Notes: generated by a model from the letters alone, not told the origin. A stretch of DNA of 64,000 bases from Saccharibacillus soli (GCA_002189105.1 NIOB01000008.1:302853-366852), one strand, 5' to 3'; shown: positions 1 through 8,807, numbered from the stretch's first letter. Numbers and translations: made by a program.

Positions 1-1081
1 CCTGCTGAAGGGAAGTAAAGATCGCATTGCCTTCCACGGAACTTCTGTCTACGAGCAGCAGGTCAAAATCTCCCTTTCGCGCACGCTCCGCCCACTCTTC
101 ATCCAGATCCGGAATGGATTCGGCGGTGGCGCCCCAACCTTCCAGATTGCCGACGATAATGCTGCGCGAAGTCTCTTCACGGTCGATAACCAGCAGCTTC
201 ATTCCGCTGAGAACGTCATTTTCAAACGGAATGGAAGGCAGATCGGTATAGCGTTCAAAAGTCAGCATGATTTCCACGGTAGTTCCTTCATCCTCGGTAC
301 TGGTCACTTCGATTCGTCCGCCCAGCAGCTCAATCAAATTTTTGGTGATGCTGAGTCCCAGCCCGGCTCCTTCGTAATGATGCGCAGAGGCCTCATGCAC
401 CTGCGTATAGACATCGAAGATCCGGGTCAACTGCTCGGCAGACATCCCAATCCCCGTATCACGTACAGCAAAACCCACGACGATTCGATCTTCTTCCAGA
501 GAAGGCATGCGTTTCAGTTGGAAGACAATTTCACCTTCGTGGGTAAACTTGATCGCATTTTGCAGTAAATTAAGAAAGATCTGTCGAACTTTCACTACGT
601 CGCCCACTACAAACAGCGGAATCTCCGATTCCACGTCGAGAATGACTTCTACCTTCTTCTCAAAAGCACGCGGAGCGAGCATATACACCAGATCTTCGAT
701 CGTGTTAATCAAATCGAACGGATTATGCGCGATGGTCATCTTGCCCGCTTCCAGGCGACTCATATCCAGAATTCCATTCACCAGTTCAAGCAGCGATGCG
801 TTGCTCTGCCGGATGATGCCCAGATATTCGCTCTGTTCCTGCGTCAGCTCTGTTTCGCTCAACAGGTCGCTCATGGCTACAATACCATTGACCGGATTAC
901 GGATCTCATGGCTGAGAACCGCAACAAATTTGGATTTATTTTGGGATTCCTGTTCAGCAGCTTCGCGTTCGGTTCGTTCCTCATCAAGCAGCAGCCGCAG
1001 GCGCTCCAGCTCTGCCTGACAGGCTTCACCTGCACGTGTCAGTTCTTCAATCTGCTGAAGGTGATCTTTATTTTTCGACAT
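1..1081 (-). CDS. Hybrid sensor histidine kinase (C-terminus beyond window)
   Basis: Reading leftward from an ATG at 1081, preceded by AAGAGGTG, the frame stays open to the window edge (360 residues seen). A short coiled coil (about residues 5-45) leads into a HisKA domain with the H-box SHEIRNP near residue 55. An HATPase_c domain follows, with N-box NLLQNAIKF, G1 box DTGIGM and G2 box GAGLGLS. A receiver-like domain begins at about residue 290 (MKLLVID) and is cut off. There is no transmembrane segment or sensor domain, so this is a cytoplasmic kinase acting in a phosphorelay. The signal and partner cannot be told from the sequence. The acidic pair at the start of the receiver is atypical (IDRE rather than DD), so this first receiver may be degenerate, with a second one possible further left. 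Confidence 0.9.
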   Translation of the reverse strand, partial: MSKNKDHLQQIEELTRAGEACQAELERLRLLLDEERTEREAAEQESQNKSKFVAVLSHEIRNPVNGIVAMSDLLSETELTQEQSEYLGIIRQSNASLLELVNGILDMSRLEAGKMTIAHNPFDLINTIEDLVYMLAPRAFEKKVEVILDVESEIPLFVVGDVVKVRQIFLNLLQNAIKFTHEGEIVFQLKRMPSLEEDRIVVGFAVRDTGIGMSAEQLTRIFDVYTQVHEASAHHYEGAGLGLSITKNLIELLGGRIEVTSTEDEGTTVEIMLTFERYTDLPSIPFENDVLSGMKLLVIDREETSRSIIVGNLEGWGATAESIPDLDEEWAERARKGDFDLLLVDRSSVEGNAIFTSLQQ

Positions 1082-1137
1082 GGGTATGCACCTCTTTAAG
1101 CAAGCATAATGGTGCTATATACCCAAATTTGACAAGG

Positions 1138-1878
1138 TCAGAACCTTTTTCCGACAAAAATCATCCGTGGAGAATCCGCTTCGTAACGCTTTTCATCGTA
1201 ATCGCCGCGCACTTCATCAATCTCCAGCCTCGCCTCAGTCAGCAGCTGCGTCAGTTCCTCCAGCGTATACAGTTTCACTCGTTCATCGTACTCGCGCGGC
1301 TCACTCGCTTCCTGTCCCTCCGGAATGATCGTGATGTGTTTTTTCACATAACCGTCTTCGATCTTGCGGCGCTCCTCGATCTTCAGCCCTTCTTCTTCCC
1401 GCTCCGTACAAGGCTTCAAATGACGCTCCACATGCAGTGAATTCATAAAATCGATAATGTATCGGCCGCCTGGACGGAGTACGCGCTGAATCTCCTCCAG
1501 CACACGCACATGTTCCTTATCCTGCTTGAAGTAGCCAAATGAAGTAAACAGGTTGACTACCGCATCAAATTCACCGTCTGCAAACGGAAGTTCGCGCATG
1601 TCGCCCTGCACCCAATTCACAGCCTCGGCGCCTTCTTCCTTCTTCGCTTCTTCCAGCAGCACTTCCGACAGATCCATGCCCGTGACCTTGTAGCCTTTCT
1701 CGGCCAGCGACAGCGAATGTCGGCCCATGCCGCAGCATAGATCCAGCACCTTCGCGCCAGGCGGCAGCTTCAGCCAGGAGATCATCTCATGCACCTCATG
1801 CGCCGCCCCCTGTTCATCTCGGTAGCTGTAGACTCTCAGATAATCTTCTCCGAAACTTTCTTCATACCATGCGCTCAT
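1138..1878 (-). CDS. Class I SAM-dependent methyltransferase
   Basis: The 246-residue protein has a Rossmann-type SAM-binding fold. Motif I is VLDLCCGMG (about residues 44-52), the acidic end of beta-2 is GMDLS (about 67-71), the GD dipeptide is near residue 92, and DAVVNLFTSFGYF (about 105-117) is the post-II segment. It resembles the generic Methyltransf_11/25 group, which acts on small molecules or tRNA-like substrates, and the substrate cannot be inferred. The start at 1878 has GGGAGG about 11 bases upstream. It lies between the sensor kinase and a DUF429 gene and is separated from the latter by a terminator, so it is probably transcribed alone or with the kinase. Confidence 0.85.
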   Translation of the reverse strand: MSAWYEESFGEDYLRVYSYRDEQGAAHEVHEMISWLKLPPGAKVLDLCCGMGRHSLSLAEKGYKVTGMDLSEVLLEEAKKEEGAEAVNWVQGDMRELPFADGEFDAVVNLFTSFGYFKQDKEHVRVLEEIQRVLRPGGRYIIDFMNSLHVERHLKPCTEREEEGLKIEERRKIEDGYVKKHITIIPEGQEASEPREYDERVKLYTLEELTQLLTEARLEIDEVRGDYDEKRYEADSPRMIFVGKRF

Positions 1879-1981
1879 CGCTGATTTCGCCTCCCTGGAT
1901 TCTGTTCTGCTCCATCGACAGAAGCGGAGCGTAGCTCCAATTCTCCTGCCGCTTACAGAGCGGTACCCTTATATTTACACG

Positions 1982-2020
1982 AAAAAAGACGGGACAATCC
2001 GTGTACCGGATTCCCGTCTG
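1982..2020 (-). terminator. Rho-independent terminator after the DUF429 gene
   Basis: On the minus strand an AGACGGGA / TCCCGTCT stem with a 20-base loop, itself able to pair (ATCCG/CGGAT), is followed by six T. It ends the GNAT-Nudix/DUF429 operon. Confidence 0.8.
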
Positions 2021-2095
2021 AACGCCAAACGTTGAAAGCAGGCTCCAAAAGTGCATCCCTGTCTCTTTCGGAGTTGGTTTGATTTCGATCAAGAT

Positions 2096-2956
2096 TCAGA
2101 TATACACGATATTCATCTCCAGCCGTCCGCTATAGTCAAACTGCCGCTGCGTGCCTTCCGTCACATAACGTGCTGGAGAACGGCCGGAGCGAATACGCTG
2201 TGCCGTCAGCGCCAGAGCCGCCGCATCAAGCAGATCGTCACGAGCGGCCTGCTTGCGGGGAAAATGCTCCAGCAGCTGCTTCAGAGTCATCCGGTCAATC
2301 CCCGTCTGTTCCAGAATGTCGAGACGCTCGGCTAGACCTTCAGCCGTCTTTTTCCCATGCAGCGGCGCTTGTTCTCCGTTCAGTCGCAGGAAAGCCACCT
2401 CCGGGTGTGACTCCAGCAGCGGAAGAGGATCTCCACCTGCCAACCGCGCGGCGATAAAATCGTCCAATTCCCGGATCTTGGGCAGCAGATTGAGGCTCTG
2501 ACAGCTCAGTTTGCGTCCTGTTACCGCTTGGTTTGCTGCGGACGGACTCGCTGCGCGGAGCGCCTGGCGCGCGGGCACGGGAAATACGCTGGATTTGCGT
2601 GATCGAGGCAGCAGCTTCCGGCAGTCGCGGTCGCAGCGCCGATCGCAAACGCTGTTGCGCAATCCGTCTGCACCCTCAGGCAGTCCTATCGGCATATCGA
2701 TCAGCAAGAGATCATGCGCCGGATCAGGCTGGAGAGCCGACCATAAGGAAGCGATATTGGGATATACCGCCGAGGTGACCCTAACAGTTTCAGCTTCCGC
2801 CCATTCGCACTCCGAAGCGTCCGAATGGGCTGCGCGGGCCTGTCCATTCCCGCAGCCTGTGCCGCTCAACCCGATCTTCTTCGTTCCCTCAATCACCACT
2901 GCCGCCCAGCCGCCGGGGCAGCCGTCCACGCCAATGCCCCGATAAGAATCGCTCAT
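2096..2956 (-). CDS. DUF429 family protein (predicted RNase H-fold nuclease)
   Basis: The 286-residue protein opens with GVDGCPGGW and has IDMPIGLPE near residue 90, then the Cys-rich RxCDxxxR segment, the Q(S)LNLLPKIRELD block and ESHPEVAF. These are the hallmarks of DUF429, a family predicted from its fold to be a nuclease but without a settled biochemical role. The start codon overlaps the stop of the upstream GNAT-Nudix gene (ATGA), so the two are translationally coupled. A terminator follows at 1982-2020. Confidence 0.85.
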   Translation of the reverse strand: MSDSYRGIGVDGCPGGWAAVVIEGTKKIGLSGTGCGNGQARAAHSDASECEWAEAETVRVTSAVYPNIASLWSALQPDPAHDLLLIDMPIGLPEGADGLRNSVCDRRCDRDCRKLLPRSRKSSVFPVPARQALRAASPSAANQAVTGRKLSCQSLNLLPKIRELDDFIAARLAGGDPLPLLESHPEVAFLRLNGEQAPLHGKKTAEGLAERLDILEQTGIDRMTLKQLLEHFPRKQAARDDLLDAAALALTAQRIRSGRSPARYVTEGTQRQFDYSGRLEMNIVYI

Positions 2957-3978
2957 TGCGCGTCTCCATGCGTGAGATAAGCCTGAACAATCGCCCGATC
3001 ACGTGCTTGAATAAAGGCTCCTACGTAGCTCTTGGGACGGTCCTTTTCCATGAGACTCAGGGCTTCTTGCGGCGTGACCCAGATTAGTCTAAACCCGGCG
3101 GCCTGTTCACCTGCCGTCAGCTCCGCTGCGGATAATTCACCAAGCAGTCGAACCTCGTACGCGTAGGAGAACTGCTTGCGCAGATGCTCAGTAACATATT
3201 CAACGGTCATGCCAAGTTCTCGCACGATCTTCACTTCAGCACCGGCTTCCTCACGCAATTCGCGCCGCAGTGCGGCATGAACGTCTTCGCCAGCTTCAAT
3301 TCCCCCGCCCGGCAGCTTATGATAATCGTCCCGTGAGACATGCATCAAGGCCATTCGCCCTCGATGATCCAGCAGCACGGCACGTGCAGCCTGACGCAGC
3401 CAGAAAGTATGCTCGTCAGCAGATTGGGGACCAGGAGAAGCAGATTGATGTTCCCTGCGTGGAAGCGATAACTCGGCGTCCCGAATGAGCGCCAACAACG
3501 GAAGCTTGATATAATCAACCAATCGGAAGTCCGAGTGGGGATCAGGGTGGCTCTCGCCTACTTTCACATACCCGGCATGGCTGTAAAACCGCTGATTGCG
3601 TTCGCTTCCGGCCGGAGTATCCAGCGACCAGCGACGCGCTTGAGGATAGGCGGCTTCAATCGCGGACAATGCGTTCGCACCAATTCCCTGACCCTGCCGC
3701 GCAGGAGCCACAAACAGCGAACCTATGCGGAAACTGCCCTCTCCAAGGTCGAATACCCGCGCCCCTCCCACAAGCTGTCCATCTGCGAAGATCGCCAGAT
3801 AGGAACCGTCGTCAGCGCCCTGCTCATGCCAGGCTGACGTTTCGATGCCTTCCGGCATCACACCATACCGCTTGAGATCTTCGGCAAAAGCTGCGATGGC
3901 GATCTGGCGAAGCGTTCCCAAATCTTCGGAACGAACCGGAGCGAGGGTGACCGTATGATGCGGCTGTATAATCGACAT
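2953..3978 (-). CDS. GNAT acetyltransferase-Nudix hydrolase fusion
   Basis: Two enzymes are fused in 341 residues. Residues 1-160 form a GNAT domain, with the acetyl-CoA loop RQGQGIGANAL at about 94-104 and RFYSHAGY at about 130-137. Residues 195-335 form a Nudix domain whose box GGGIEAGEDVHAALRRELREE (about 224-244, first and last residues approximate) carries the REL-EE metal-binding glutamates. A polar linker (about 170-192) joins them. Known activities are acyl transfer from acetyl-CoA and hydrolysis of a nucleoside diphosphate linked to another moiety. The substrates are unknown. It is the first gene of a two-gene operon with the DUF429 gene. Confidence 0.88.
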   Translation of the reverse strand: MSIIQPHHTVTLAPVRSEDLGTLRQIAIAAFAEDLKRYGVMPEGIETSAWHEQGADDGSYLAIFADGQLVGGARVFDLGEGSFRIGSLFVAPARQGQGIGANALSAIEAAYPQARRWSLDTPAGSERNQRFYSHAGYVKVGESHPDPHSDFRLVDYIKLPLLALIRDAELSLPRREHQSASPGPQSADEHTFWLRQAARAVLLDHRGRMALMHVSRDDYHKLPGGGIEAGEDVHAALRRELREEAGAEVKIVRELGMTVEYVTEHLRKQFSYAYEVRLLGELSAAELTAGEQAAGFRLIWVTPQEALSLMEKDRPKSYVGAFIQARDRAIVQAYLTHGDAQ

Positions 3979-4039
3979 GTCTGGTTCTCCTTCAACGTTG
4001 GGTTCCCTTTATAGGTCTACTTCTATGTTAATCCTATTC

Positions 4040-4186
4040 CTACGACCTCTGTCTTAATTCCCGTAAAATCTGCTCCAGCCGATGCGCGATATTCTCCTGA
4101 TGATCCGCATCCCGCTTCAAGCGCTTATCGATGTCTACCAACTTGATAATGACGATTAACAGCAGAATCAGTAATAAAATACCCAT
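4040..4186 (-). CDS. Small membrane protein, 48 residues
   Basis: A short frame begins at ATG 4186 behind a very good GGAGGGAGAG site. The first 17 residues are almost all I, L and V (MGILLLILLLIVIIKLV), giving one transmembrane helix with the N-terminus probably outside. About 30 charged residues follow (DIDKRLKRDADHQ...) that should form an amphipathic helix on the cytoplasmic side. The family is not recognised. The plan resembles many small sporulation or membrane-adaptor proteins of Bacillota. It lies alone between the GNAT-Nudix gene and a gene-poor stretch. The codons and ribosome-binding site support a real gene. Confidence 0.6.
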   Translation of the reverse strand: MGILLLILLLIVIIKLVDIDKRLKRDADHQENIAHRLEQILRELRQRS

Positions 4187-4506
4187 GTGTCTCTCTCCCT
4201 CCAGATCAGTTTTCGTTCAAAATTTCAAATGTTCTTTATCAAAATGATACATTAGAGTCATCAGCCTATCGGGTCAGCACCATAAAAAATGCGCAGAATC
4301 AGTTCGGCGTCAGGAACCCCCGATTCATAATATGAACGCAAAAATTGCGTATTGTCGTAAGAAACTTCAACAGTCAGGAATTGGATGATCTTCTGCTAGT
4401 ATAACAAGTTCGGCGGGTGAATACAGGGGGAAATCTCATGAGAGGTGGAGAGGTGGAGCTTTCCGGCAGGCCGTGAAGTTAACTCGACCATGATTGCATC
4501 ATGCCC
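4187..4506. other. Gene-free stretch
   Basis: There is no convincing gene. A rightward GGGGG followed by an ATG at 4438 opens a 12-codon frame only. The stretch ends at a bidirectional terminator and otherwise shows nothing I can assign. Confidence 0.5.
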
Positions 4507-4544
4507 AAAAACCCCGGTCTTCCATAAGGAAGACCGGGGTTTTT
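4507..4544. terminator. Bidirectional terminator
   Basis: A 16-bp perfect stem AAAACCCCGGTCTTCC / GGAAGACCGGGGTTTT with an ATAA loop and a run of A on one side and T on the other. It lies just downstream of the metallophosphoesterase gene on the minus strand. Confidence 0.9.
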
Positions 4545-4611
4545 GGAGAATCGCCAGCACGTAAACAGTCGATGTAATAACCGGGGAAGGCGTATCAGGA
4601 TTGCTGCGAAA

Positions 4612-5928
4612 TTAATGCAGATTCACCAGTTCCTGCTTCGTCTTCACCGGATAGCTGACCATATGTGCGGCGCCTTCGATCCACGCCCCGCGTACAAAAT
4701 CCCGACCGCGTACGACCACGCGATCCGTATAAATCTCAACCTGAAGCCCTTCGCTTCCGGTCAGATGCTCGTCGTTATCCGTCCACAGGTAGGCCACGGA
4801 GGAAGCATTGAACATGGCAGGCAGCACGCCCTGCCCATCGTACACCATCCGTTTGGCCTCAAGCTGCCAATGGGTGTGCCCGGAGAACAGAATCGCCTGT
4901 GGATAGGCGGCAAGCACCTGTTTCAATTCGGCGTCCTGATTGACGCCGTACCAGCCCTGCTCCTCCAGCGAACCGGCCACCGTATTCTTGAGCGGCTGAT
5001 GCAGGAAGATGAAGATCGGCTTGTCTGGCGAAGCCTCTTCGCTAAGACGTTCGCGCAGCCAGTCCAGCTGCCCGGGAGATAGATCACAGTCCTTGGGATG
5101 CGGGCTTTCACTGCCCAGGAAAATAAAATGATACCCGCCCAGCCAATGGTCGTGGTAAGGGGCGGCTTCGCCGGTGCCCTGGGCGAATCGGTTCATTCGC
5201 CGCTCCCACAGCTCGCGTGCGCGGGTGTCCGCTTCCGCCGAACCGGATAATCGGGCGGCCATCCCCGCCAGATCCAGTCCCAGCTCCGCCGCCGCTTCGG
5301 CAAGCGACTCCGCAGCAGTCGCCGGCGCAGCGTTGGTTGGCGCATGAGGCAGCGAAGCCGCCCCTTTCTCTTGATCTGATTGCGGAGACTTGCCGCCCAA
5401 CACCCGAAAATGCCCATCCAGCGCGTCTTCAATCTCCAGCCCTTCAAGAGCGCTGAGATCAATGGGCGTTCCATTCTCTTCCCATAGCACCGCGCCAATG
5501 TCGTGGTTGCCCAGCGTAAGATACAGCTCCGGCAGAGCTGCCGGACGTTCGCTCCAGATCCGGCGGAATTCGCGGTATTCCGCCGCCAGACCGCGATCCG
5601 TCACATCGCCCACGTGCATGATGCCCAGGCTGCCGACGCCGAAGGAAGCCAGATCCTCCAACGCCTGCTTCCAGTGCCGATTGTGAATATGGCTGGCATC
5701 GTCACGGATATGCGTATCCGTAATGACCTGGAAGGTCGCCAGAAGCTGATGGTCTACCGAACTGGCTCCATGCCGGTCAGCCGCTGACTGCTGTACAATT
5801 GACGTGTTTATCGGCGGCTGCATCGCTGCGGGCTGCTGCGCCGCAAATGCTGGCTCGGCAGCCGTCTGTTCCAACTCCCCCTGCTCGGCTTCCTCCCTAT
5901 TTGCGCTATGCTTCTCCTCCTGCTTCAT
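4612..5928 (-). CDS. Calcineurin-like metallophosphoesterase
   Basis: The canonical dimetal phosphoesterase motifs occur in order: DTH (about residue 71), GDVTDRG (about 107), GNHD (about 140), LHQPL and GHTHW near the C-terminus. It should hydrolyse phosphomono- or diesters, as GpdQ/YfcE-type enzymes do. The first 60 residues are a Glu/Gln/Ala-rich low-complexity tail. I place the start at ATG 5928 (MKQEEKH) because a perfect AAAGGAGG lies seven bases upstream. An upstream in-frame ATG at 5955 overlaps the stop of the SMR gene (TGATG) and could give a coupled, longer form. It is the last gene of the leftward ABC/HAD/SMR run and ends at the 4507-4544 terminator. There is no signal peptide, so it is likely cytoplasmic. 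Glycerophosphodiesters are a possible substrate, inferred from context. Confidence 0.85.
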   Translation of the reverse strand: MKQEEKHSANREEAEQGELEQTAAEPAFAAQQPAAMQPPINTSIVQQSAADRHGASSVDHQLLATFQVITDTHIRDDASHIHNRHWKQALEDLASFGVGSLGIMHVGDVTDRGLAAEYREFRRIWSERPAALPELYLTLGNHDIGAVLWEENGTPIDLSALEGLEIEDALDGHFRVLGGKSPQSDQEKGAASLPHAPTNAAPATAAESLAEAAAELGLDLAGMAARLSGSAEADTRARELWERRMNRFAQGTGEAAPYHDHWLGGYHFIFLGSESPHPKDCDLSPGQLDWLRERLSEEASPDKPIFIFLHQPLKNTVAGSLEEQGWYGVNQDAELKQVLAAYPQAILFSGHTHWQLEAKRMVYDGQGVLPAMFNASSVAYLWTDNDEHLTGSEGLQVEIYTDRVVVRGRDFVRGAWIEGAAHMVSYPVKTKQELVNLH

Positions 5929-5954
5929 TTCAAGCCCTCCTTTTTCCTCGCTCA

Positions 5955-6305
5955 TCAAGATTCGCTCCATTTCAGTCCCATGATGCCGATCAAGATGAAG
6001 GCAATCCAGACCAAAGAGCCCAATTTCAATCGCTCACCAAAAAAGAAATGCCCGGCAACCCCAATCAAGGTAATCCCTACACCCGACCAGATCGCGTAAG
6101 CCACGCCAAGCGGAATATGTTTGACCGAAAAATTAAGCAGCGTAAAGCTGGCTCCGTAGCAAACAAACATCAAAATCGACGGCCACAGACGGGTAAAGCC
6201 GTCCGATACCTTCATCAACAGCGTACCGCTGAGTTCCAACATAATCGCCAGGGCAAGCAGCGTCCAGCCCAGCGAAGCCTGGGAGCCTGCCTCTACCGTA
6301 TTCAT
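5955..6305 (-). CDS. Small multidrug resistance (SMR) family transporter
   Basis: The 116-residue protein has four hydrophobic helices. Helix 1 holds the essential membrane glutamate (LALAIMLELSG). Later come KVSDGFTRLWPS and the typical SVKHIPLGVAYAIWSGVG segment of EmrE/QacE-type proteins, which exchange protons for lipophilic cations or guanidinium-like compounds. The start at 6305 overlaps the HAD stop by four bases (ATGA). The gene downstream starts at or near its stop codon, so HAD, SMR and metallophosphoesterase are translationally coupled. The substrate is unknown, and it may be a gene of the quaternary-ammonium-exporting subtype. Confidence 0.88.
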   Translation of the reverse strand: MNTVEAGSQASLGWTLLALAIMLELSGTLLMKVSDGFTRLWPSILMFVCYGASFTLLNFSVKHIPLGVAYAIWSGVGITLIGVAGHFFFGERLKLGSLVWIAFILIGIMGLKWSES

Positions 6306-7228
6306 TCCGCCACCCGACTCTCGTCGCTCAAGCCTTTGCCTGGAAGCCCAAGCTCCAGGAACGACCGAATCGTCCAATCCGCTGAAGGCAGCTCCGCTCT
6401 CTCGCCAATGCCAATCTTCAGGCGTACACCCGCTTCACGAGCCATCTGCATGTCGCCTTCGGTATCTCCAATCATCACGACCTGCTCCGGCGCTGCCTCC
6501 AATCGTTCACAGGCCAGCAGGCACAGATCTGGATAGGGCTTACCCCGCTCCGCCTGATCGGTACCGATGACGACTGCAAAATAGTCTTCAATGCCCAACC
6601 AGCTCAGATGCCGACGCGCACTGTCGGTCTCATCAGCCGTCACCACGGCAAGCGGCACCCCTGCCCGGCGACAGTTCTCCAGAACATCCCTCACACCGGG
6701 CAGCAATTTTGCCGGACGAATCCGATCCAGCTCTGCGTCTGCCTGCTCGGTGCACTCACGCACGATGACTTTGGCTTCCCCCCAAGTCAATCCAAGCCGA
6801 TAAGCCTGCCAAGTCAGTACCGCGCGCATCTCTTCTACCGTTCCCATCGCCAGCGGCCCTCTCCGGTCATAATCCACCGTACATCCCTGCTCATTCTGCT
6901 CCGTACCCCAGATCGAAGAGATGTCCGCCTCATCCAGCTCAAGACCTCGTTCTTTTAACACGACTCTGAACCGATCCAGCGCGTAATCGCTCCAAAATCC
7001 CCACATCGCGGTAAAATCCAGCAGTGTGCCATCTTTATCGAATAGAATGGCTTGAACCCGATCAAGACCTCGTTCCTTACCGCACAGAGCGTCTTGAACC
7101 CGATCAAGACCTCGTTCCTTATCGAACAGAGCGTCTTGAACCCGATCGAGACCTCGTTCCTTATCGAACAGAGCGTCTTGAACCCGATCAAGACCCCGTT
7201 GTCCAATCCATCCTTTGTCGCTCATCAT
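6302..7228 (-). CDS. HAD-superfamily phosphatase with repeated N-terminus
   Basis: The HAD core begins at about residue 57: motif I LFDKDGTLLD (nucleophile Asp 64), motif II VVTADETDS, motif III lysine in RGKPYPD and motif IV MIGDTEGDM. It resembles phosphoglycolate phosphatase/pyrophosphatase-type HADs (subfamily IA). The oddity is residues 11-53: three near-identical 14-residue copies of RGLDRVQDALFDKE in front of the real motif I segment RGLDRVQAILFDKDGT. They look like in-frame duplications of the motif I coding region in which the nucleophile has become Glu/Arg. The start at 7228 has GGGAGGG upstream. It is coupled to the SMR gene downstream. Its substrate is unknown. Confidence 0.88.
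   Translation of the reverse strand: MMSDKGWIGQRGLDRVQDALFDKERGLDRVQDALFDKERGLDRVQDALCGKERGLDRVQAILFDKDGTLLDFTAMWGFWSDYALDRFRVVLKERGLELDEADISSIWGTEQNEQGCTVDYDRRGPLAMGTVEEMRAVLTWQAYRLGLTWGEAKVIVRECTEQADAELDRIRPAKLLPGVRDVLENCRRAGVPLAVVTADETDSARRHLSWLGIEDYFAVVIGTDQAERGKPYPDLCLLACERLEAAPEQVVMIGDTEGDMQMAREAGVRLKIGIGERAELPSADWTIRSFLELGLPGKGLSDESRVAE
7052..7196. repeat. 42-bp tandem repeat inside the HAD gene
   Basis: There are three full 42-bp units (7052-7093, 7094-7135, 7136-7177) and a partial fourth, differing by only one to three bases. A half-unit is still recognisable in the adjoining motif I codons (7036-7051). 42 is a multiple of three, so copy-number changes keep the frame. Confidence 0.95.
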
Positions 7229-7412
7229 GCCAACTTCTTCCCTCCCTCAACTTTGCAGCAAAACCGCAGGGCCGCGCAATCCGCGCGTCCTCTGCGGTCA
7301 ACGTTTTTACAGCCCAAGATCACTGTTCTTCACCTCTAAAGACCTGTGCTTCAGAGCGCCAACGATCGGCCTTCACAGAGCTGCAACTTCATGCGTTCAC
7401 GCGCTTCCAGTT

Positions 7413-8807
7413 TTATCTTTTGACGCGATCCAGCTCACTCTGCGCCTTGACCTGTGCTTCCTTGAGCGCCTGCTCGGCCGGTACATTGTTGATCTGCACC
7501 TGATCGGCCGCTACTTTGAGCGCGTCAGTGATCTTGCCGCCCGTTGGATCAAGGAAAGGAACCGAAGCGTGGGAAGCCTGCTGGAGCGGTACGCTGATCT
7601 GTGGGTTCTTCTCACTGAACGCTTTGAACGCCGGATCTTCCAGTGCCGATTGACGAACCGCAATATAGCCCGTCTTCATCGACCAGTCGGCGGTATTTTC
7701 CGGCTGCATGAAATACGTGAGCCATTTAAACGCGGCCTGCTGCTGTTCGGGGCTGGCTTTGGCTACGATACCTGCCTGAATCGCATTGGCAACCGGCTTG
7801 CCTGGGCCTACGCCTTCCCAGCCCGGCTGCTCCATCGCGGCCACGATGTTGAAGTCGAGATCGCCCTGATCGCCGCTGGAACCGGTATAGCCCGCCGCTT
7901 TATTTTTCATCACATCATCAATGGTCTTGTACCAATATTCCCAACCCTGACCGCCCGAGTGGATTCGCATAATCTGGTCGTCATGAATCCACTTGCGGAA
8001 CTGCTCCCACGTCTCGACCCACTCCGGGGAGTCAATCGTGACGGTCTTGCCATCTTCGCTTAATACGCTGCCGCCACGGCTCAGTGCCGCGTCGATCATA
8101 TTGCCTTCACCCCACATCGGCTCCCACCCGTAGAAGGTCGTTTTTCCGCCTTCTTTTTTGGTCATTTTCGCCGCCGCGTCCGCCAATGCTTCCCAGGTGG
8201 TCAGGCTGGCCGGGTCAATCCCAGCGGCCTTGAGCGTATCCTTGCGGTAGTACATGACCTGCGTGGTGCCATACATCGGCAGGAAATATTGTTTGCCATC
8301 CACCTTGCCCTGATCGAGGAAAGTCTGCACGAAGTCTTCTGCCTTGAAGTTGGAATCCGCTGCGATCAACTCATCCAGCGAAGCATAATATCCTTTGCGT
8401 GCCCAATCCACATTCGAGCTGAGTACCGCTGCCGGGACATTATTGGAAGCAATCGCGGCCTGAAGCTTCTGTTCTGTCTCCGTATAGTCGGCCTGTGCGA
8501 TCCCCTTAACCACAACTTCCTTCTGCGAGGCATTGAACGCATCGATCTTCGCTTTCATATTGTCACCCAGATTGCCGCCCAATCCGTACCAGAATTCGAT
8601 CTCAACCGGCTTGGTCGAATCGGACGACCCGGCTGCCGGAGCGGAACTTGCGGAAGCACTTGGCGTTTGTCCGCTTGGCGATGAACCACAGGCGGTGAGC
8701 AGAGTGAAGCTTGCCGCCAGCAGCATGGACATGCCGCCTTTCCAGCTTAATTTGAGGGCACCTGGTTTACTCATGGCAAAACGTGCGGCGTTCAGACCTT
8801 GTTTCAT
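7413..8807 (-). CDS. ABC transporter substrate-binding lipoprotein, UgpB-like
   Basis: The 464-residue precursor has a lipoprotein signal peptide with lipobox LTAC (lipidated Cys 40), then a Ser/Ala/Pro linker and a family 1 solute-binding fold. The opening IEFWYGLGGNLGDNMKAKI, the motif VLSSNVDWARKG and the C-terminal TGYIAVRQSA segment are like UgpB-type binding proteins, which bind glycerol-3-phosphate or glycerophosphodiesters. Start ATG 8807 is chosen because GGAGGAG lies eight bases before it. The frame opens further upstream but without a ribosome-binding site. Both permeases lie immediately upstream in the same operon. No ATPase gene is present, so a shared MsmX-like ATPase elsewhere would be needed. 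The ligand is inferred, not shown. Confidence 0.85.
   Translation of the reverse strand: MKQGLNAARFAMSKPGALKLSWKGGMSMLLAASFTLLTACGSSPSGQTPSASASSAPAAGSSDSTKPVEIEFWYGLGGNLGDNMKAKIDAFNASQKEVVVKGIAQADYTETEQKLQAAIASNNVPAAVLSSNVDWARKGYYASLDELIAADSNFKAEDFVQTFLDQGKVDGKQYFLPMYGTTQVMYYRKDTLKAAGIDPASLTTWEALADAAAKMTKKEGGKTTFYGWEPMWGEGNMIDAALSRGGSVLSEDGKTVTIDSPEWVETWEQFRKWIHDDQIMRIHSGGQGWEYWYKTIDDVMKNKAAGYTGSSGDQGDLDFNIVAAMEQPGWEGVGPGKPVANAIQAGIVAKASPEQQQAAFKWLTYFMQPENTADWSMKTGYIAVRQSALEDPAFKAFSEKNPQISVPLQQASHASVPFLDPTGGKITDALKVAADQVQINNVPAEQALKEAQVKAQSELDRVKR

Noticed and set aside
4438-4476. Twelve-codon leader-like frame after GGGGG
   Set aside because: There is nothing downstream for it to regulate before the terminator. 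Probably chance.
6302-7228. Frameshifted duplicate genes from the 42-bp repeats
   Set aside because: The repeats are in frame with the HAD core, so one gene explains them.
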